Source: an uncultured Rhodospirillales bacterium
GTDB taxonomy: Bacteria > Pseudomonadota > Alphaproteobacteria > Azospirillales > Azospirillaceae
Direction: 5' to 3'
DNA: 45,461 nt
Assembly: GCA_903920145.1 (NCBI GenBank)
Contig: CAIXKV010000247.1
Coordinates: forward strand, 1 to 45,461
Shown here: piece by piece, positions 1 through 11,611 of the stretch
Layout: each line of letters begins with the position of its first letter
Numbering within the stretch: the stretch's first letter is position 1
Notes under the pieces: generated by a model
The model's database searches: none
Told to the model about the DNA's origin: nothing
What the model saw: only the letters and a program-made list of their open reading frames with translations
Program-made: the position numbers and the translations under genes

Positions 1-186
1 CGCTCGGATATCTCAACTTGTCCCGATTGTACTTCGGGCGGTTTTTCTCTGTCCACATCGGTAGCCCCTCCTTCGGGCTGCCTGACAATGAATCACAACT
101 GATTCTTATGATTCAACAACTTTCGGGACGGACACTTAGACGCCGCTCCGCCGGATCCACGTCCCAAGACGATCTGGCACCCAGAC

Positions 187-1032
187 ATGGACGCCGCCGC
201 TTATCAAAATCAGGTGGCACGGATCATCGAGTACATCCGGGCCGGTGATGTTTTTCAGGCGAATTTCACCCAAAGATTCCACACGGATCACCCGGCCGGA
301 CTGACGGCGTTTGCGCTTTACCGGCAGGTGCGGGCCCGCTGCCCCGCGCCCTTTTCAGCCTTTCTGGCATGTGGCCAAGGGGTCCACTTGGCCAGCGCCT
401 CTCCTGAGCGGTTTGTGGCTCTGGACGGTGACGGGCGGGTTCAGACCTGTCCGATCAAAGGCACCCGCCCACGGGGGGCGACCTCGGACGAAGACCAGCG
501 TTTGCGGCAGGCCCTGGTGGCCAGCGCCAAGGACCGGGCAGAGAATTTGATGATCTGCGACCTCTTGCGTAATGATCTGGGGCGGGTTTGCTGTTTGGGC
601 AGCATCCGGGTTCCCCAACTCGCCGTGGCGCGCCGCTTTGCTTCGGTCCATCATCTGGTCTCGGTGGTCGAAGGGCAGCTTTTGCCCGGCGTCGGCCCCA
701 TCGACCTGTTGCGCGCCACTTTTCCCGGCGGTTCGATCACCGGAGCCCCTAAGATTCGCGCCATGGAAATCATCCATGAGCTGGAAGTCGCCCGACGCGG
801 CCCCTATTGCGGGGCGATTGCCTGGATCGGCTTTGACGGTGCCATGGACAGCAGCATCATCATTCGGACTCTGGTCATGGCCGGTGATCGCGTGGTTGCC
901 CAGGCCGGCGGCGGTATCGTTGCCGACTCCGATCCTGTGGCGGAATATCAGGAGATGCTGACCAAAATCTCTCCCCTATTAGCCCTTTTGGGACGGCGGC
1001 CCGATGAAGTCGACGATGAAAATTTGGCATAA
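187..1032 (+). CDS. pabB: Aminodeoxychorismate synthase component I, chorismate-binding part
   Basis: This is the C-terminal catalytic domain of the anthranilate synthase I/PabB family, which aminates chorismate to 4-amino-4-deoxychorismate for folate. Visible family blocks are AGDVFQANFTQRF near residues 19-31, CPIKGTRPRG with the lysine used by PabB enzymes, ENLMICDLLRNDLGRV, FPGGSITGAPKIRAMEIIHE, and the closing AGGGIVADSDP...EYQEM. The usual N-terminal half of about 170 residues is not readable. The frame is open only from base 112, with in-frame stops at 100-102 and 109-111, and neither other forward frame gives PabB-like sequence. The gene may be frameshifted or truncated upstream, or this may be a short form; the ATG at 187 is provisional. 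The 3' end overlaps the aminotransferase gene, as expected for translational coupling in a pabB-pabC unit. Confidence 0.85.
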   Translation: MDAAAYQNQVARIIEYIRAGDVFQANFTQRFHTDHPAGLTAFALYRQVRARCPAPFSAFLACGQGVHLASASPERFVALDGDGRVQTCPIKGTRPRGATSDEDQRLRQALVASAKDRAENLMICDLLRNDLGRVCCLGSIRVPQLAVARRFASVHHLVSVVEGQLLPGVGPIDLLRATFPGGSITGAPKIRAMEIIHELEVARRGPYCGAIAWIGFDGAMDSSIIIRTLVMAGDRVVAQAGGGIVADSDPVAEYQEMLTKISPLLALLGRRPDEVDDENLA

Positions 1033-1828
1033 TGGACACCTGATTCCAGTCGAACAGGTGGTGATCGACCCAAGCGATCGGGGATTCGCATTGGGAGATG
1101 GGCTTTTTGAAACCTTATATTGCCGAGACGGGGTGCCTGTGCATCTGGATGCTCATTTGGCGCGATTGACCGAGGGGATGAAAATACTCAGCCTGCCTTT
1201 GGCCTGGTCTCCGGCGCGACTCGCGGAAGCTCTGACGGCCACATTGGCCGTTAATGGGCTGAAGGAGGGGGTGTTGCGTCTCATCGTGACTCGCGGTCCT
1301 GGCCCTCGGGGGCTGCCGCCACCATTGCACCCAACCCCGACGATTCTGATCTCTGCGGCTCCCGTGCCGCCTCGGCCAGAATCGGCTCGGGTGATCATCG
1401 CGACCGTCACCCGACGCAACGAAGGCTCGCCCTTATCCCGGATTAAGTCATTGAATTATCTTGATAATATCCTGGCCAGGATTGAAGCCGAGCAGGCTGG
1501 CGTCGACGATGCGCTCCTGCGTAACAATCGCGATATGATTGTAGAAAGCACAGTTTCAAACCTCTTTGCCGTGATTGATGATCTTTTGGTAACGCCGCCG
1601 ATCGCAGATGGCGCGCTTCCAGGGGTGATCCGGGAGAGGGTGTGCTCTCTCAACGCCGTCGAGGAGCGTTCCTTGACGGTCGATGCCTTGAGCGAAGCTA
1701 GCGAAGTCTTTTTGACCAACAGCTTAGCTGTGCGCCCGGTGGTGGCCATCAATGGCCGGGCAGTGGGCGATGGTCTGCTAGGTCCGGTCACCCGGCGCTT
1801 GGTGGACAGCCGTTTGATTTCCGGCTGA
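1016..1828 (+). CDS. pabC: Class IV PLP aminotransferase, probable aminodeoxychorismate lyase
   Basis: A fold-type IV PLP enzyme of 270 residues. Family marks are the N-terminal FNG-like start (KIWHNGHLIP), DRGFALGDGLFETL, the PLP lysine in SRIKSLNYLDN (Lys144 from this start), and the glutamate of MIVESTVSNLF (Glu177). Overlap with pabB makes 4-amino-4-deoxychorismate lyase the best assignment: it would convert the PabB product to p-aminobenzoate and pyruvate. Branched-chain or D-amino acid aminotransferases share these motifs, so substrate is inferred from context. The ATG at 1016 was chosen over an in-frame ATG at 1004 because family members begin directly with the strand leading to WxNG. 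Both starts lie inside the end of pabB. Confidence 0.8.
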   Translation: MKIWHNGHLIPVEQVVIDPSDRGFALGDGLFETLYCRDGVPVHLDAHLARLTEGMKILSLPLAWSPARLAEALTATLAVNGLKEGVLRLIVTRGPGPRGLPPPLHPTPTILISAAPVPPRPESARVIIATVTRRNEGSPLSRIKSLNYLDNILARIEAEQAGVDDALLRNNRDMIVESTVSNLFAVIDDLLVTPPIADGALPGVIRERVCSLNAVEERSLTVDALSEASEVFLTNSLAVRPVVAINGRAVGDGLLGPVTRRLVDSRLISG

Positions 1829-1928
1829 CGAGATTGCTTACTGGCCAAGGCTGGCAGGACGCTTGCCGCTGTAACAATCTCCGTGATATTGCAGCGCACC
1901 GAACGAACAGAGAGAGAAGCGGCCTTCC

Positions 1929-3752
1929 ATGGATCTGCGCAACATCGCGATCATCGCCCATGTCGACCACGGCAAAACCACGCTGGTCGATACCTTGCTG
2001 CGCCAGAGCGGGGCCTTCCGCGAAAACCAGCAGGTGGCGGAACGCGCCATGGACTCCAACGATCTGGAACGTGAACGAGGCATCACGATTCTGGCCAAAT
2101 GCACATCGTTGCTTTGGCACGATCTGCGAATCAACATCGTCGATACCCCAGGCCACGCCGACTTTGGCGGTGAGGTTGAGCGCATCCTGTCCATGGTTGA
2201 TGGTGTGGTGGTGCTGGTGGACGCTGCCGAAGGGCCGTTGCCCCAAACCAAATTCGTGGTGAGTAAGGCGCTTAAGCTGGGCTTGCGCCCGATCGTGCTG
2301 ATCAACAAGGTGGATCGGCCTGACGCTCGGCCCCACGAGGTTCATGACGAGGTGTTCGATCTGTTCGCCGCTTTGGACGCCACCGACGAGCAGTTGGATT
2401 TTCCGACTTTGTTTGCTTCGGGGCGGAATGGTTGGGCTGCGGACAGCCTGGATGCCCCGCGTGAAAGCATGGCGCCGCTGTTTGAACTGGTTCGCCACCA
2501 TGTCCCGCCGCCCACCGTGGTTGCTGACGCGCCCTTCCGGATGCTGGCGACCACCCTGGAGGCCAATCCGTATCTCGGGCGCCTGTTGACCGGGCGGATC
2601 CAGTCAGGAACGATTCGTCCCAACATGTCGATCAAGGCGCTGTCCCATGACGGCCAAGTGTTGGAACAGGGCCGAATCAGCAAAGTGCTGGCGTTCCGGG
2701 GCTTGGACCGAGTCGGAGTCGATGAGGCCTCGGCGGGGGATATCGTTGCGATCGCCGGCATGGCTTGCGCCAACGTTGCCGATACCCTTTGTGATCCCAG
2801 CGTCACCGAACCGTTGGCAGCCCAACCCATCGATCCGCCGACTCTGGCCATGACCTTTTTGGTCAACACCAGCCCTTATGCCGGACGCGAGGGCGATAAA
2901 GTCACCAGTCGTGTTATCCGCGACCGCCTGTTCCGGGAAGCTGAAGGCAATGTCGCGATCCGTGTCACCGCCACCGAAGACGCCGATGCGTTCGAAGTGG
3001 CCGGGCGCGGCGAGCTACAATTGGGCATCCTGATCGAAACCATGCGCCGGGAAGGGTTCGAGTTGGCCATTAGCCGCCCGCGTGTGCTGTTCAAGACCGA
3101 TCCTGCCACCGGCCAGCGTTTGGAGCCCATCGAAGAGGTGGTGGTCGATGTTGACGAGGAATATTCGGGCGCGGTGGTCAATAAAATGTCCGAGCGCAAG
3201 GCTGAACTGACCGAAATGCGGCCATCGGGTGGCGGCAAGGTTCGGTTGTGCTTTCTGGCACCGTCACGGGGACTGATCGGGTATCACAGCGAGTTTCTGA
3301 CCGATACACGCGGCACCGGCATCATGAACCGGCTGTATCACGGCTATGCGCCCTTTAAGGGCGTGATTGCGGCTCGCCGCACCGGGGCTTTGATCTCCAA
3401 CGGCGACGGCGTGGCGGTCGCCTACGCTTTGTGGAATCTGGAAGATCGCGGCCCGATGCTGATCGATCCCGGCGTTCCGGTCTATCAAGGCATGATCATC
3501 GGCGAGCACACCCGAGGCAATGACCTGGAAGTCAATGTCCTCAAGGGCAAACAGTTGACCAACATTCGGACCACCAGCAAAGACGAAGCGGTTCGTCTGA
3601 CGCCTCCGATCCAAATGACTTTGGAGAAGGCGTTGGCCTACATTGCCGACGACGAGTTGGTGGAAGTGACGCCGAAAAGCATTCGGCTGCGTAAGCGTCT
3701 GCTCGATCCGAACGAGCGCAAGCGCCAGTCACGGGCCGCCGAAGCCAGCTAA
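1929..3752 (+). CDS. typA: Ribosome-associated GTPase TypA/BipA
   Basis: A translational GTPase of the EF-G/TypA family, 607 residues, the normal length. The G domain shows HVDHGKTT (G1, residues 11-18), RERGITI (G2), DTPGH (G3), NKVD (G4) and SGRNGWA (G5). The domain order follows TypA, ending in the family C-terminal domain ([19 protein letters not shown], and the basic tail near RLRKRLLD). The protein binds 70S ribosomes and is linked to ribosome assembly and stress or cold adaptation. It stands alone about 100 bases after the aminotransferase gene, with a purine-rich stretch (AGAGAGAAG) before the ATG as a weak ribosome-binding site. It ends at a hairpin facing the convergent ketoacyl synthase gene. 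Confidence 0.97.
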   Translation: MDLRNIAIIAHVDHGKTTLVDTLLRQSGAFRENQQVAERAMDSNDLERERGITILAKCTSLLWHDLRINIVDTPGHADFGGEVERILSMVDGVVVLVDAAEGPLPQTKFVVSKALKLGLRPIVLINKVDRPDARPHEVHDEVFDLFAALDATDEQLDFPTLFASGRNGWAADSLDAPRESMAPLFELVRHHVPPPTVVADAPFRMLATTLEANPYLGRLLTGRIQSGTIRPNMSIKALSHDGQVLEQGRISKVLAFRGLDRVGVDEASAGDIVAIAGMACANVADTLCDPSVTEPLAAQPIDPPTLAMTFLVNTSPYAGREGDKVTSRVIRDRLFREAEGNVAIRVTATEDADAFEVAGRGELQLGILIETMRREGFELAISRPRVLFKTDPATGQRLEPIEEVVVDVDEEYSGAVVNKMSERKAELTEMRPSGGGKVRLCFLAPSRGLIGYHSEFLTDTRGTGIMNRLYHGYAPFKGVIAARRTGALISNGDGVAVAYALWNLEDRGPMLIDPGVPVYQGMIIGEHTRGNDLEVNVLKGKQLTNIRTTSKDEAVRLTPPIQMTLEKALAYIADDELVEVTPKSIRLRKRLLDPNERKRQSRAAEAS

Positions 3753-3785
3753 ACGGGCTTTGTCGGTAAAAAAGGGAAGGGTCTT

Positions 3786-3822
3786 CCTTGGGAGCGCGGA
3801 CACGATGCCCGCGTTCCCAAGG
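3786..3822. terminator. Hairpin between convergent genes typA and ketoacyl synthase
   Basis: Arms CCTTGGGAGCGCGG (3786-3799) and CCGCGTTCCCAAGG (3809-3822) pair over 14 positions with one G.U, around a 9-base loop. It sits between two converging genes and probably works in both directions. No T-run follows on either side, so it is not a classical intrinsic terminator; it could also be one of the dispersed GGGAGCGC-type palindromes. Confidence 0.6.
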
Positions 3823-3852
3823 TATCAACATGGCCCCTTGGACAGACAAATC

Positions 3853-5073
3853 CTAATGCCGCTCCATCTTCGCTACTGCCAACACTCCGTTTAAGCCGCC
3901 AAAAGCGAAAGAGTTGGAGAGTGCCACCTGAATCGATTGATCGCGAGCGGTATTGGGCACGTAATCAAGATCGCATGCCGGGTCTGGCTCGCTGAGATTG
4001 ATGGTGGGTGGTACTACCCCCCGGCGCAGAGCTTCCATGGTGGCGAGCAGTTCCAACGCTCCGGCGGCTCCAAGAGCGTGGCCGTGCATGGATTTTGATG
4101 ACGACACCGCCAAGCGGCGGGCATGAAACCCGAACGCCTGATGAATCGCTTGGGTTTCGGTCGCGTCATTGGCCGCCGTGCCGGTGCCGTGGGCGTTGAT
4201 GTACTGGACATCTTCGGGGTTGAGCCGGGCATCGGCCAAGGCCGCTGACATGGCCCGCGCGGCCCCGTTGACATCGGGTGTCGTGATATCACGGGCATCG
4301 GCGGTCATGCCGACGCCAATGATTTCAGCCAGAATCTCCGCCCCCCGAGCATGGGCGGACTCCAGACTTTCCAACACGAACACCGCTGCGCCTTCGCCCA
4401 ACACCATGCCGTTACGGTTTTTGGAGAAGGGACGGCAACAGTCGGCGCTCATGACCCGCATGGCTTCCCAGCCCTTCATGGTCCCGACGGTTAATGTCGC
4501 TTCGGCCCCCCCGGTCACGGCGGCGTCAACTACGCCTCCGCGCACCAATTGGTATGCATGGCCAATGGCATGGGTTGCCGAAGCGCAGGCGCTAGCGATG
4601 GTGTAAGCAGGGCCGGTGAGCCCATGCTCCATCGTGATATGGCTGGTCGGGGCATTGGACATAAAGCGGGGGATGGTAAAGGGATGAACCCGCTGCCCAT
4701 TTTCGCCGTAGAGCTTTCGATAGCTCTCATCGACGGTGTTCATGCCGCCGACCGCCGTCCCAATAATGGTGGCGGTGCGTTCGCCGATGCCGTTAACAGT
4801 AAAGTCAAGTCCCGATTGTGCCACGGCTTCACGCGAGGCAACCACGGCAAATTGCGACACTCGGTCGAGCATCGCGATTCGTTTGGTGTCGAAATGGGCG
4901 GCGGGGTCGAATCCCCAAACCTCCCCGGCGATTTTCACCGTGAGCCGTTCGGTGGGAACATGGACCATCGTGCCGATTCCACAGCGTCCATTGGCCAGCG
5001 ACGCCCAAACGGTTTCGGTTCCAATCCCGAGCGCGCAGACGACCCCCCGGCCCGTGATGACCACCCGCCTCAA
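3853..5073 (-). CDS. Beta-ketoacyl-ACP synthase, FabF/KAS II type
   Basis: A condensing enzyme of 406 residues that would extend an acyl chain carried on ACP with malonyl-ACP. The thiolase-fold catalytic set is complete: Cys163 in ASACASATHA, His295 in NAHGTGT, Lys327 in SSSKSMHGH and His332 in the same block. It overlaps the ACP gene by 4 bases (ATGA type) and lies downstream of lpxD. This suggests a dedicated ACP/synthase pair rather than the housekeeping FabF, perhaps making an acyl chain for lipid A or another surface lipid. That role is inferred from position only. Paralogues such as NodE or KAS of secondary metabolism have the same motifs, so no gene symbol is given. Confidence 0.9.
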   Translation of the reverse strand: MRRVVITGRGVVCALGIGTETVWASLANGRCGIGTMVHVPTERLTVKIAGEVWGFDPAAHFDTKRIAMLDRVSQFAVVASREAVAQSGLDFTVNGIGERTATIIGTAVGGMNTVDESYRKLYGENGQRVHPFTIPRFMSNAPTSHITMEHGLTGPAYTIASACASATHAIGHAYQLVRGGVVDAAVTGGAEATLTVGTMKGWEAMRVMSADCCRPFSKNRNGMVLGEGAAVFVLESLESAHARGAEILAEIIGVGMTADARDITTPDVNGAARAMSAALADARLNPEDVQYINAHGTGTAANDATETQAIHQAFGFHARRLAVSSSKSMHGHALGAAGALELLATMEALRRGVVPPTINLSEPDPACDLDYVPNTARDQSIQVALSNSFAFGGLNGVLAVAKMERH

Positions 5074-5330
5074 TTGTCGCCCGCCCGTTCGCGCAGCAGT
5101 GTTTCCACCGCCCGCACCACGTCGCTCACGGCCCCGAACTCCACCTTGGCATTATTGGCATTGAACGGAATCTGAATATCGAATTTCTCTTCAAGAGCGA
5201 AGATGATTTCGACGACATCCAGCGAACTGATATTCAGGTCCGCCAGCTTGGCCGTCTCGCTCAGATCAGCCACATCAAGATCAGCCTTGGCGGCGATGAT
5301 TTCCAGGACGCCCTGCTTTACATCCGTCAT
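5070..5330 (-). CDS. Acyl carrier protein, specialised
   Basis: An 86-residue acyl carrier protein. The phosphopantetheine serine is Ser36 in NISSLDVVE, where housekeeping ACPs usually read GADSLDTVE; helix III reads FALEEKFDIQIP. The changed motif and the position between lpxD and a ketoacyl synthase argue for a specialised carrier. AcpXL, which carries the very-long-chain acyl group of rhizobial lipid A, shows a comparable helix (FAIDKEFGIKIP, from memory), but identity with AcpXL is not claimed. The start is well supported: GGAGAA lies 8 bases before the ATG. The stop overlaps the start of the synthase gene, and lpxD ends 47 bases upstream. Confidence 0.9.
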   Translation of the reverse strand: MTDVKQGVLEIIAAKADLDVADLSETAKLADLNISSLDVVEIIFALEEKFDIQIPFNANNAKVEFGAVSDVVRAVETLLRERAGDN

Positions 5331-5377
5331 GTTGTTCGTTCTCCCGCCGCCGCTCCAGATATCCAGATATTGTGTCG

Positions 5378-6475
5378 TTAGACCTTTTCCCGGCCCTGCT
5401 CAACAGTTTTCAACCGCGCCTTCAGTCCAGCCACCTCGGCGAACAGGCCTTTCAGCCGGCCAAGATGCACGAACTGATCAAAGGCTCGATCACGGGGTTG
5501 CGCGGGAATGCCCAAAACCACTGAGCGGGGCGCAACATCGGTGCCGACCGCCGATTTGGCGCCAACCACCACATCACTTCCGATCGTAACATGATCGCCG
5601 ATGCCGACCTGACCCGCCAGCACAACGCGATCGCCGATTACGGCGCTGCCAGCGATGCCGACTTGGCCGCAGATCATACAGTTTTCACCGATGGTGACAT
5701 TGTGGCCGACTTGAACCAGATTGTCGATTTTGGTGTTGCGACCGATCCGAGTGTCGCTGATGGTTCCGCGATCAATGGCGGAATTGGCGCCAATTTCCAC
5801 GTCGTCCGCCACGATCACGGCGCCGAGCGAATGGATTCGGCGTAAAGCCCGATTGGTGGTGGTGGTTTCGACCCGACCCGTGGCTTTGGCAGCCTCGACG
5901 CTGCCGGGCTCGGGGGTGACGAAACTAAAGCCATCGGCGCCAAGACTGACGCCATGATGCAGAATCACCCGAGCCCCGATCTGGATTCGATCCCCGATTC
6001 GTACACCAGGATGGAACAGGCAATCGGCGCCGATCCGAACATCAGCCCCAATCGAACCATGGGAAAGAATGACCGCACGGTCGCCAATTTCGGCCCGAGG
6101 CCCGATCACCACAAAGGCGCCGATGGTGACAGCCTCGCCGAGCCGGGCGTCCGGAGCAATGACCGCCGTCGGGTGAATGCCAGAGTCACGATGAACCGGG
6201 CGTTCAAACAGCTCGGTCAGTCCCGCCAGAGCGTAGCGTGGACGCGCCACCGCAACATAGCCATCTAGCACGCCGTCGGGGCATTCGACGCCATCGGTCA
6301 CCACGGCGGCCCGCGCTGGAGATCCGGCTAACAGTGCCACTAGCTTTCCATCCATGGCCAGGGCCAGATCGGTGGCGGAGGTGGCTTCAGCCGGATGAAC
6401 GGCGCGCAAGACCTCTAGGGCCCCGTCGCCCACGAGGCGACCACCGAGGGCTTGGGCAATGTCTCTGAGTTTCAT
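5378..6475 (-). CDS. lpxD: UDP-3-O-acylglucosamine N-acyltransferase
   Basis: The third enzyme of lipid A synthesis, transferring a 3-hydroxyacyl chain from ACP to the 2-amine of UDP-3-O-acylglucosamine; acts at the cytoplasmic face. The 365 residues begin with the LpxD uridine-binding domain (about 1-100). Then come many hexapeptide turns of a left-handed beta helix ([IV]G-x-x-x-x repeats, about 100-320), with the catalytic histidine in LVQVGH (His258), and a C-terminal helical arm. The frame is open further upstream to 6643, but [12 protein letters not shown] matches where the family begins, so the ATG at 6475 is preferred; its ribosome-binding site is weak. It heads a leftward operon with the ACP and ketoacyl synthase. 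No lpxA, fabZ or lpxB is next to it, so this may be a second or relocated copy. Confidence 0.93.
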   Translation of the reverse strand: MKLRDIAQALGGRLVGDGALEVLRAVHPAEATSATDLALAMDGKLVALLAGSPARAAVVTDGVECPDGVLDGYVAVARPRYALAGLTELFERPVHRDSGIHPTAVIAPDARLGEAVTIGAFVVIGPRAEIGDRAVILSHGSIGADVRIGADCLFHPGVRIGDRIQIGARVILHHGVSLGADGFSFVTPEPGSVEAAKATGRVETTTTNRALRRIHSLGAVIVADDVEIGANSAIDRGTISDTRIGRNTKIDNLVQVGHNVTIGENCMICGQVGIAGSAVIGDRVVLAGQVGIGDHVTIGSDVVVGAKSAVGTDVAPRSVVLGIPAQPRDRAFDQFVHLGRLKGLFAEVAGLKARLKTVEQGREKV

Positions 6476-6678
6476 CGGAACCGGCGCCCGGAGTTGTGGG
6501 TTGGAACACAGCCCGACATCTAGCACGGAGAGCAGGCAGGTGACGAGAGGGACGAGAGGAGATGTCGAGAGGGGGTTGGCGTGTCGTGCGAATCCCAGCA
6601 TACTAGCGGTCCCCGAGCCTCGGAAAGGTAATCCGTCCGCCATGCCCTTGTTCCTGAAATCTCTCCAATGTTGTGGTC

Positions 6679-8031
6679 ATGATGGCATTTAATGGTCATG
6701 GGCTCAGTCTGTGGTGGGGCGTGCCCTTTCTTGGTCTGTTGATCACCATTGCCCTGTTGCCGCAGATCAGGCCCGCCTTGTGGCATCGATCGACAGGTAA
6801 AATTGCCGTCTTTTGGATATTGGCTTTGTGGGTGCCGGCGGCGATTCACTTCGGCCTGGGTGCCGTCGTCGAACAATCCCGGCATGTTCTGATCCTGGAT
6901 TATCTGCCGTTCCTGATCCTGATGGGAACTTTGTATATTGTGGCTGGCGGCATTCGAATCACCGGCGGCTTACGGGATACCCCTATCGCCAATACCGGGT
7001 TGCTGGCCTTGGGAACCGGGCTGGCTGGACTGATTGGTACCGCCGGAGCCGCCATGCTGCTGATTCGTCCGCTCTTGCGGGCCAATCAGGCACGGCGTCA
7101 TCGGACTCATCTGGTGGTGTTTTTCATCATCCTAGTGGCCAATGTCGGTGGGGCCCTGACGCCACTAGGCGATCCACCGTTGTTCTTGGGGTTTCTTCAG
7201 GGGGTCGATTTCTTTTGGACCGTCCGCCATATGGCGCTGCCGATGGTGCTGCTATCCGGGGCCCTGCTGGTGGCGTTCTTCCTCACCGATCTTTGGTGGT
7301 ATCGGCGCGAACCGCCGAGCCCCGAGCCCGCCCAACCGGAGTCGCTCGGACTCGAGGGATGGTGGCAAGTCCCGCTGTTAGGGCTGGTGGTTCTGACTGT
7401 GCTGTTGCAGGGCCTTTGGCAACCGGGCATCACGGTGATGCTGTTGGGACTCCCGGTTTCGCTCCAGGCCGTGGTTGCCGAGCTGGTGATGGTCGCGGTG
7501 GCGTTGCTATCCTTGGGCCTAACCGGGGCCGAACAACGCCGTTCCTACGGCTTTCGGTGGGCGCCGGTGATCGATGTGGCCAAGCTGTTCGGCGCGGTGT
7601 TTATGACCATGGCGCCGGTTTTGGCGATTCTGCAAGCCGGGCCGGAGGGGGGGGCCGCTGGATGGATGGGTGGGTTTGCGGGCGGAAGCGGGGGCGGGGA
7701 GGCTGCCGTCATCAGCCCCGCCGCCGTCTTTTGGACCACGGGCATGCTTTCCAGCATCCTCGACAACGCCCCGACCTATTTGGTGGTATTCCAGGCTGCG
7801 GGTGGTCATGCGGATAGCCTGATGACCGAAGGGGCGTCGGTTCTGTTGGCGATATCGACCGGGGCGGTGTTTATGGGCGCCAACAGTTATATTGGCAACG
7901 CTCCTAATTTCATGGTGAAAGCCATTGCTGAGGATCAAGGTGTGGCCATGCCTGGGTTCTTCGGCTATTCGCTGTGGGCGCTGGTGCTGCTGTTACCGTT
8001 ATACGGGTTGCTGACCGTGCTGTTTTTTTGA
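6679..8031 (+). CDS. Sodium:proton antiporter-like membrane protein (NhaD/ArsB superfamily)
   Basis: A protein of about 450 residues made almost entirely of hydrophobic segments (roughly 11-12 membrane spans), of the ion-transporter superfamily that includes NhaD, ArsB and citrate carriers. Two internally similar halves are suggested by GTAGAAMLLIRPLL and NVGGALTPLGDPPLFLGF in the first half and by SSILDNAPTYLVVFQAAGG and GANSYIGNAPNFMVKAIAE in the second. These polar, Pro/Asn/Asp-rich loops are typical of the superfamily. The likely function is Na+/H+ exchange at the inner membrane; the ion is not proved by sequence. The first ATG is at 6679 (another at 6682), with a possible GTG at 6673 and no strong ribosome-binding site. 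It is transcribed divergently from lpxD. Confidence 0.85.
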   Translation: MMAFNGHGLSLWWGVPFLGLLITIALLPQIRPALWHRSTGKIAVFWILALWVPAAIHFGLGAVVEQSRHVLILDYLPFLILMGTLYIVAGGIRITGGLRDTPIANTGLLALGTGLAGLIGTAGAAMLLIRPLLRANQARRHRTHLVVFFIILVANVGGALTPLGDPPLFLGFLQGVDFFWTVRHMALPMVLLSGALLVAFFLTDLWWYRREPPSPEPAQPESLGLEGWWQVPLLGLVVLTVLLQGLWQPGITVMLLGLPVSLQAVVAELVMVAVALLSLGLTGAEQRRSYGFRWAPVIDVAKLFGAVFMTMAPVLAILQAGPEGGAAGWMGGFAGGSGGGEAAVISPAAVFWTTGMLSSILDNAPTYLVVFQAAGGHADSLMTEGASVLLAISTGAVFMGANSYIGNAPNFMVKAIAEDQGVAMPGFFGYSLWALVLLLPLYGLLTVLFF

Positions 8032-8101
8032 GCCAGAGACGATGCTATGCAGTCCTTAAATCAGAGGACTCGCTTTAATAGGGGCGGAGTAAAAAACGGT
8101 C

Positions 8102-8617
8102 ATGACCGACGCAAGAGACCAAGCTGTCACCGGCTGGACCGTAACCAAGGATGACGCGCTGATCTATTCCGGTCCCGAAGAGGCGGCCAGGAAGGTCTAT
8201 GAGCAGGAAATTCATCACTTTCCCAATGCAGGGATCAAACTGTACGCGCCGCCCAAACCCCGATCAGAGGCTGCGCCGCCAGCAGAAGACCCCACGTCCG
8301 GCGAAGCCGTTCAACGGCGTCTAAGTCGAGCGCGGGACGAGGTGGTTCGGGCGGTGCGTGATCGTTCCCAGGATCGCCTGATGCCGGCCATCGAGTCTCT
8401 GGTCGAGGCTAAAGTTCTGTCGGCCTATCTGGAGGATGGCGGCCTGATTGACCGGCTACGGCGATTGCGGGCGGCCCTGGAAGCGGTTGAGGCCTGCCTT
8501 TCCCCCTCGGATCGCGCCATCCTGGAGCGTCCCGGCGCCGGAGCGTATGTCCGGATTCCGTTGAGTGTCGATGCCTATCAAAAAATACAGGCAGCCCTGA
8601 AAAGTGAGGGGGAATAG
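8102..8617 (+). CDS. Unknown soluble protein, 171 residues
   Basis: Not recognised. The ATG follows a good GGAG ribosome-binding site (in gggcggagtaa, about 12 bases upstream), and the frame has normal GC-rich codon use, so expression is likely. No signal peptide or membrane segment is visible. Residues 1-50 look like a small folded unit (GWTVTKDDALIYSGPEEAARK). A Pro/Ala/Glu-rich linker (about 52-70) and a charged, mostly helical second half follow, rich in Arg and Glu (RRLSRARDEVVRAVRDRSQ, LIDRLRRLRAALEAVEA). It lies 70 bases after the antiporter gene on the same strand and could be co-transcribed, but nothing ties it to transport. Confidence 0.75.
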   Translation: MTDARDQAVTGWTVTKDDALIYSGPEEAARKVYEQEIHHFPNAGIKLYAPPKPRSEAAPPAEDPTSGEAVQRRLSRARDEVVRAVRDRSQDRLMPAIESLVEAKVLSAYLEDGGLIDRLRRLRAALEAVEACLSPSDRAILERPGAGAYVRIPLSVDAYQKIQAALKSEGE

Positions 8618-8773
8618 GCCGATCCGGCCACGGCGGTGCAGCGGGCATCTTGTCTGCCCAGAATGGACTGAGCGCGCAGGGCAGCGGTCGCAGTCCTGCG
8701 ATACCGGCGACAGGTCGTTGTCGGGGCTCTCGCCGGTAGATACCAACGGCCCTAGATAATGATCCGTGCCGTT

Positions 8774-8844
8774 GGTATCGGCGGCGACCGCCCGGCGTCT
8801 GAGGGCGCTGCGGACGTGTCAACGTCCAAGGCCATTGGTATGAC
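8774..8844 (+). repeat. Partial copy of the dispersed repeat, gyrB-downstream spacer
   Basis: This lies in the 350-base spacer between the unknown gene and gyrB, which holds no convincing gene. It carries the 3' half of the dispersed element in the reading GGCGTCTGAGGGC ... GGTATGA. The terminal hairpin arms are GGACGT and ACGTCC, whereas other copies use CCTTGATG/CATCAAGG, so both arms have changed together. The central part of the element is missing here. The sequence before it (8695-8770) contains two near-identical GGTATCG/ATACCGGCG-like pieces, suggesting further decayed fragments. Confidence 0.65.
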
Positions 8845-8849
8845 TCGGG

Positions 8850-8877
8850 CGGTCACTGACGACTCCGTCAGTGACCG
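8850..8877. terminator. Perfect 12-bp hairpin downstream of gyrB
   Basis: CGGTCACTGACG (8850-8861) and CGTCAGTGACCG (8866-8877) pair perfectly around the loop ACTC. It lies about 90 bases beyond the gyrB stop in gyrB's direction of transcription. No T-run follows, so termination is plausible but not shown; it could equally be a protein-binding palindrome. Confidence 0.5.
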
Positions 8878-8968
8878 AGCCGTCTTGAGGGTGTCGAAGG
8901 TAACCGCACTCATTGTTTATCCTCTGGCTTCCTTATACACCAGGAAGGATAGCAGGAATGATAGCGCC

Positions 8969-11518
<2,550 letters not shown>

Positions 11519-11550
11519 TTATCCCCGGTTCGGGCTCCGGGAATCGTTGG

Positions 11551-11600
11551 GAAGCGGCGCTCCCCTTGGATTGTATCCTAGGGAGCGGCGCTCCCTTGGA
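11551..11600. repeat. Two direct copies of a GCGGCGCTCC palindrome in the gyrB-recF spacer
   Basis: The 138-base spacer holds GAAGCGGCGCTCCCCTTGGA (11551-11570) and GGAGCGGCGCTCCCTTGGA (11582-11600), about 30 bases apart. Each folds on itself through GGAGCG/CGCTCC. A smaller hairpin GGGGA/TCCCC lies just before them (11513-11528). These look like short REP-type palindromes and may act as a transcription or mRNA-stability barrier between recF and gyrB. Confidence 0.6.
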
Positions 11601-11611
11601 CCGCAGGCGCA

